From Rhododendron vialii (lineage: Eukaryota; Streptophyta; Magnoliopsida; Ericales; Ericaceae): a stretch of 64,000 bases of DNA. The stretch is from assembly GCF_030253575.1 (NCBI RefSeq), contig NC_080569.1, positions 206,001-270,000 of the forward strand. The letters run 5' to 3'. Position 1 is the first letter of the stretch. Each line of letters begins with the position of its first letter. Under the pieces are notes generated by a model. It saw nothing but the letters and a program-made list of their open reading frames with translations. It was not told the DNA's origin and did not search any database. This document shows positions 61,515 to 64,000 of the stretch, piece after piece. A program made the position numbers and the translations under genes.

Positions 61515-63372
61515 AACTAGGAGTAGCCGATAAATAAAAAAAACTAGGAGTAGCAGATAAAAAAAAAAAACTAGGAGTAGAAAATTAAACTACTCCTAAA
61601 TAATTGGAAATAGTGCAATTCTCATTTCTCTTCTTGTTGCTAACAACCATATGTTGGGCACAGCCCATGAATGCATGTGTGAATACATTCATGTGCAAGT
61701 GGGGAGTGAGTTTTTTTTTTTTTTTTTACGACATTGTACTGTAGAAGATATTTCGACACCCGAATAATCCACATTTTACTCTCTGTCTTAACTGGTACTC
61801 ATTATTTATATTATATATTATATTATATAGTAGAAAAAGTAGTTGTAAAAGTTTGTTTTCTATTGAAGTAATATTGGAAATCACTTTTGGACACAACTTC
61901 AAATTTTTGGACATAACTTCAGTATTAGAACATGTTACTGGGTGAATGTTGATGTCTTTGATTCCAGTCTGTTGACAAACCATATGTTTGATACCAAACA
62001 CACGGCGCATTAAAAGTTACTCCTACAGTATTGAAATTGAGCTCCGGTAGAGTAAATATGAAATTATCTAATAGTTTGGGAAAAATAATCTTTTACTTTT
62101 AGTAAATTTTTCTGAAATGATTTTGTGAAAAATATTTGACTTTTCTGTTCATCTCAACGCAAATGTTAAAGAAAGTAATTACCCAAAACACATATTAAAT
62201 AAAAGTAAGACTTCGAGCCTCAAAGAAAATTATAAAGTACTGACAAAAAATCAAGTCTTATTTATTTTGACTTATATTCGTCTCTAGTAAATTTCTTTGA
62301 ACTCTTGGCTATTGTTTCTTTTTTCAACATTTGTGTTAAGACAAATTGAAAAGATAAAAAGATTAACTAAAAACTCATACTAGAAGTTTAAAAAAATTAA
62401 AGTGAATGGACTTTAATTTAGGGAAGTGATTTTGACACTCCACTTTGTCTTCTTTTTTTTTCCTATTTGAAATTACAACAATACCCTTCTATGTGTGAGG
62501 AAGTGGATGAACATTAACAAAATAAAAGGTAATTTGGTGATTTCAAATAGAATAAAGACAAAAAGTGGTGTGTCAATAACTAAATGTAGTGTGCCAAAAT
62601 CACTTGCCTTAATTTAAGTCTACAAAAAATATCTACTCAATCAGTGAGCCTTCCTGGAAAAGTTCTGCCCACGCACAATTGGGTGACGTGCGCATGACAA
62701 AGATGTAAAATGATACGTACACTCCTACCAACCATACCTCTCTCACATATGTGTGGGCCTCACATTTAATTGGTGATGAGCCCCACACATACATAAGAGG
62801 TGCGGTCGGAAAGTGGTTGATAGAAGTATTCGTGAACTTATTGCGAGCAAATATACGTCATATTTGGTTGGCTTTTTCTAATTTCCGGTGTAGTTTCACG
62901 GTTCTTCATTCTTATCATGTCCGTTATATACCTGTTTCTGATGAAGGGGCGAAAAAGGAAAAGAAAACACTAGCAGCAGATTGCCAGATGAGTTTATTGA
63001 GTCATTGACTTTGATTTCATAACTAAAATCAACGAATGGATTCTACTTTTCAGCATTCGGAACTAAAATCAGCTGTTGGATGCTAGTATTTATTTTCCTC
63101 TCCCCGAGATAATCAGGTTGATAAAAAACACAAGAGACCACATGAAGTCGAGTCATGAACACCGAGCAAATATGATGAAAGAAAGATTCAAACATTATAA
63201 ACAAATCAAATATTATACGTGAATAATGAAAGCACACCATCTACAAAAGCACCATCTCTGAAACAATTTGAGAGAAGGAGAGAAGAAATTATCGAGCTTG
63301 GTAGTATAATAGGAGCAGGTAAAGTCTTCCAGGCTAGCAATTGAATGAGGGGAGACTTTGACAAAACAAGGC
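61515..63372. other. Repeat-rich spacer upstream of the kinase 3' end
   Basis: Apart from three tandem-like copies of AACTAGGAGTAG (61515, about 61550 and about 61570) and the MITE at 62421-62608, it is AT-rich with no recognised gene. The right end holds the 3' UTR of the kinase. Confidence 0.5.
62421..62608. mobile_element. hAT-like MITE with perfect 8-bp target duplication
   Basis: Left end GGGAAGTGATTTTGACAC and complement of right end GGCAAGTGATTTTGGCAC; sub-terminal inverted parts continue (CTATTTGAAAT / ATTTCAAATAG). TTAATTTA is duplicated exactly at 62413-62420 and 62609-62616. Length 188 bp. Confidence 0.85.
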
Positions 63373-63504
63373 TCACGTATGAGCTGTTTCACCAGCAGGT
63401 CCTGGCCTTGTATGTAAAAGAGGCTGGAGGGCTTTTACCACAATGCTCATGTTTGGCCTGAAATCGGCTTCATACTGTACGCACAATGCAGCCACAGCAG
63501 CCAT
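63373..63504 (-). CDS. PTI1-like protein kinase, last coding exon (partial)
   Basis: PTI1-like kinases are receptor-like cytoplasmic kinases that act downstream of stress and immune signals. Only the last exon is here: 43 residues from an acceptor (CAG|ATG at 63504), [20 protein letters not shown] then VVKALQPLL, ending GPAGETAHT and a TGA stop. The [20 protein letters not shown] block is the end of kinase subdomain XI and is distinctive for the PTI1 group. The preceding exons are not in the remaining 500 bases and must lie beyond the right edge. A (CT)n tract lies in the adjoining intron. Confidence 0.88.
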   Translation of the reverse strand: MAAVAALCVQYEADFRPNMSIVVKALQPLLHTRPGPAGETAHT

Positions 63505-63594
63505 CTGTATCCAACACAACCAAACGGCAGATCAGGAAACAGTCAATTTCAAATGTCACTGTCTTGTTCCCAAGCCAGTCATTCCGGAACCACA

Positions 63595-63598
<4 letters not shown>

Positions 63599-63647
<49 letters not shown>
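63599..63647 (+). repeat. (CT)n microsatellite in the PTI1-like last intron
   Basis: About 24 CT units about 95 bp upstream of the last-exon acceptor. On the coding strand it is (GA)n. Confidence 0.93.
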
Positions 63648-63648
<1 letters not shown>

Positions 63649-64000
63649 AATTAAGACATAAATAAGCAGAGATACATACGGATATACCTTTACAAAGGTA
63701 TATGCAAATGTTTGTCACAAATCTTCCAATCCCCGGAAAAATCACTCTGTTAGATCAAACACGCTTGTGTGTTTACCATCATGCAATACAATTTAAAGGG
63801 TGTATACACTGTTGGGTGTTTCCCGGCACAGGGCTTAACAGCGAAGTGAGATCCAGGCGACTGGTGAGGCTCACTGAGTGTTGTGGTTCGAGGTTTGCCG
63901 GGCTCCGTGATTATTCCGTCCTCTGTGTCTCTGGTGGCTGCTGTTGTTTCCTTTTCGGTTCCTATCTGGAACTGACCAGTGTATTTGGAGGGTTCTCCTG
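63648..64000. other. Right-edge sequence, probable PTI1-like intron
   Basis: No exon of the kinase was found here. The last 150 bases are GC-richer (GGCTCACTGAGTGTTGTGGT) and may belong to a repeat that continues beyond the window. Confidence 0.4.

Noticed and set aside
1-64000. tRNA, rRNA, snoRNA, CRISPR or biosynthetic-cluster signals
   Set aside because: I looked for clover-leaf boxes, repeat-spacer arrays and co-oriented enzyme sets and found none that I could support by eye.

Overview
This window is nuclear DNA from a flowering plant, almost certainly a eudicot. The genes are intron-rich with GT-AG introns, and include a chloroplast SecA with a plastid transit peptide, a plant-type Sec23, a pectin methylesterase inhibitor and a PTI1-like kinase. 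The gaps hold plant MITEs (Stowaway, Tourist-like, hAT-like, Mutator-like), LINE remnants, a Ty1/copia fossil and long GA/CT microsatellites. I could not name the species.

Layout: 1-1850 Ty1/copia remnant with the start of its 3' LTR (+). 2563-10384 chloroplast SECA1 (-), first ten coding exons, C-terminal 40% absent. 10385-14156 transposon-rich spacer with a 1.4-kb long-TIR element carrying unrelated sequence. 14157-19230 cytosolic-type prolyl-tRNA synthetase (-), eight coding exons, N-terminal exons absent. 21343-27924 SEC23-family COPII coat protein (-), complete, 874 aa. 30417-36242 FAM192A/PIP30-like nuclear protein (+), complete, 211 aa. 38689-41764 secreted plant-specific protein, probably DUF7705 (+), complete, about 516 aa. 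42613-43182 PMEI-domain protein (-), intronless. 45034-49547 NYN-domain (MARF1/limkain-like) putative RNase (-), complete, 640 aa. 51306-58214 nucleotide-sugar/triose-phosphate-translocator family transporter (-), complete, 378 aa, nine coding exons. 58215-63372 repeat-rich spacer. 63373-63504 last exon of a PTI1-like kinase (-), cut by the window edge.

The genes are ordinary housekeeping and cell-wall genes and do not form a functional cluster. I see no prokaryote-like operon, CRISPR array or biosynthetic cluster. The most notable points are: two neighbouring essential-type genes that each lack one end (SECA1 its 3' part, ProRS its 5' part); a SECA1 exon whose donor reads GA instead of GT exactly where the reading frame requires the junction; a long-TIR element with internal coding-like sequence; a 30-bp copy of the PIP30 last exon in its own 3' flank; and a hairpin core shared by MITEs with different termini. 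Exon boundaries were deduced by hand from frame, splice consensus and remembered family sequences, so they need transcript support.
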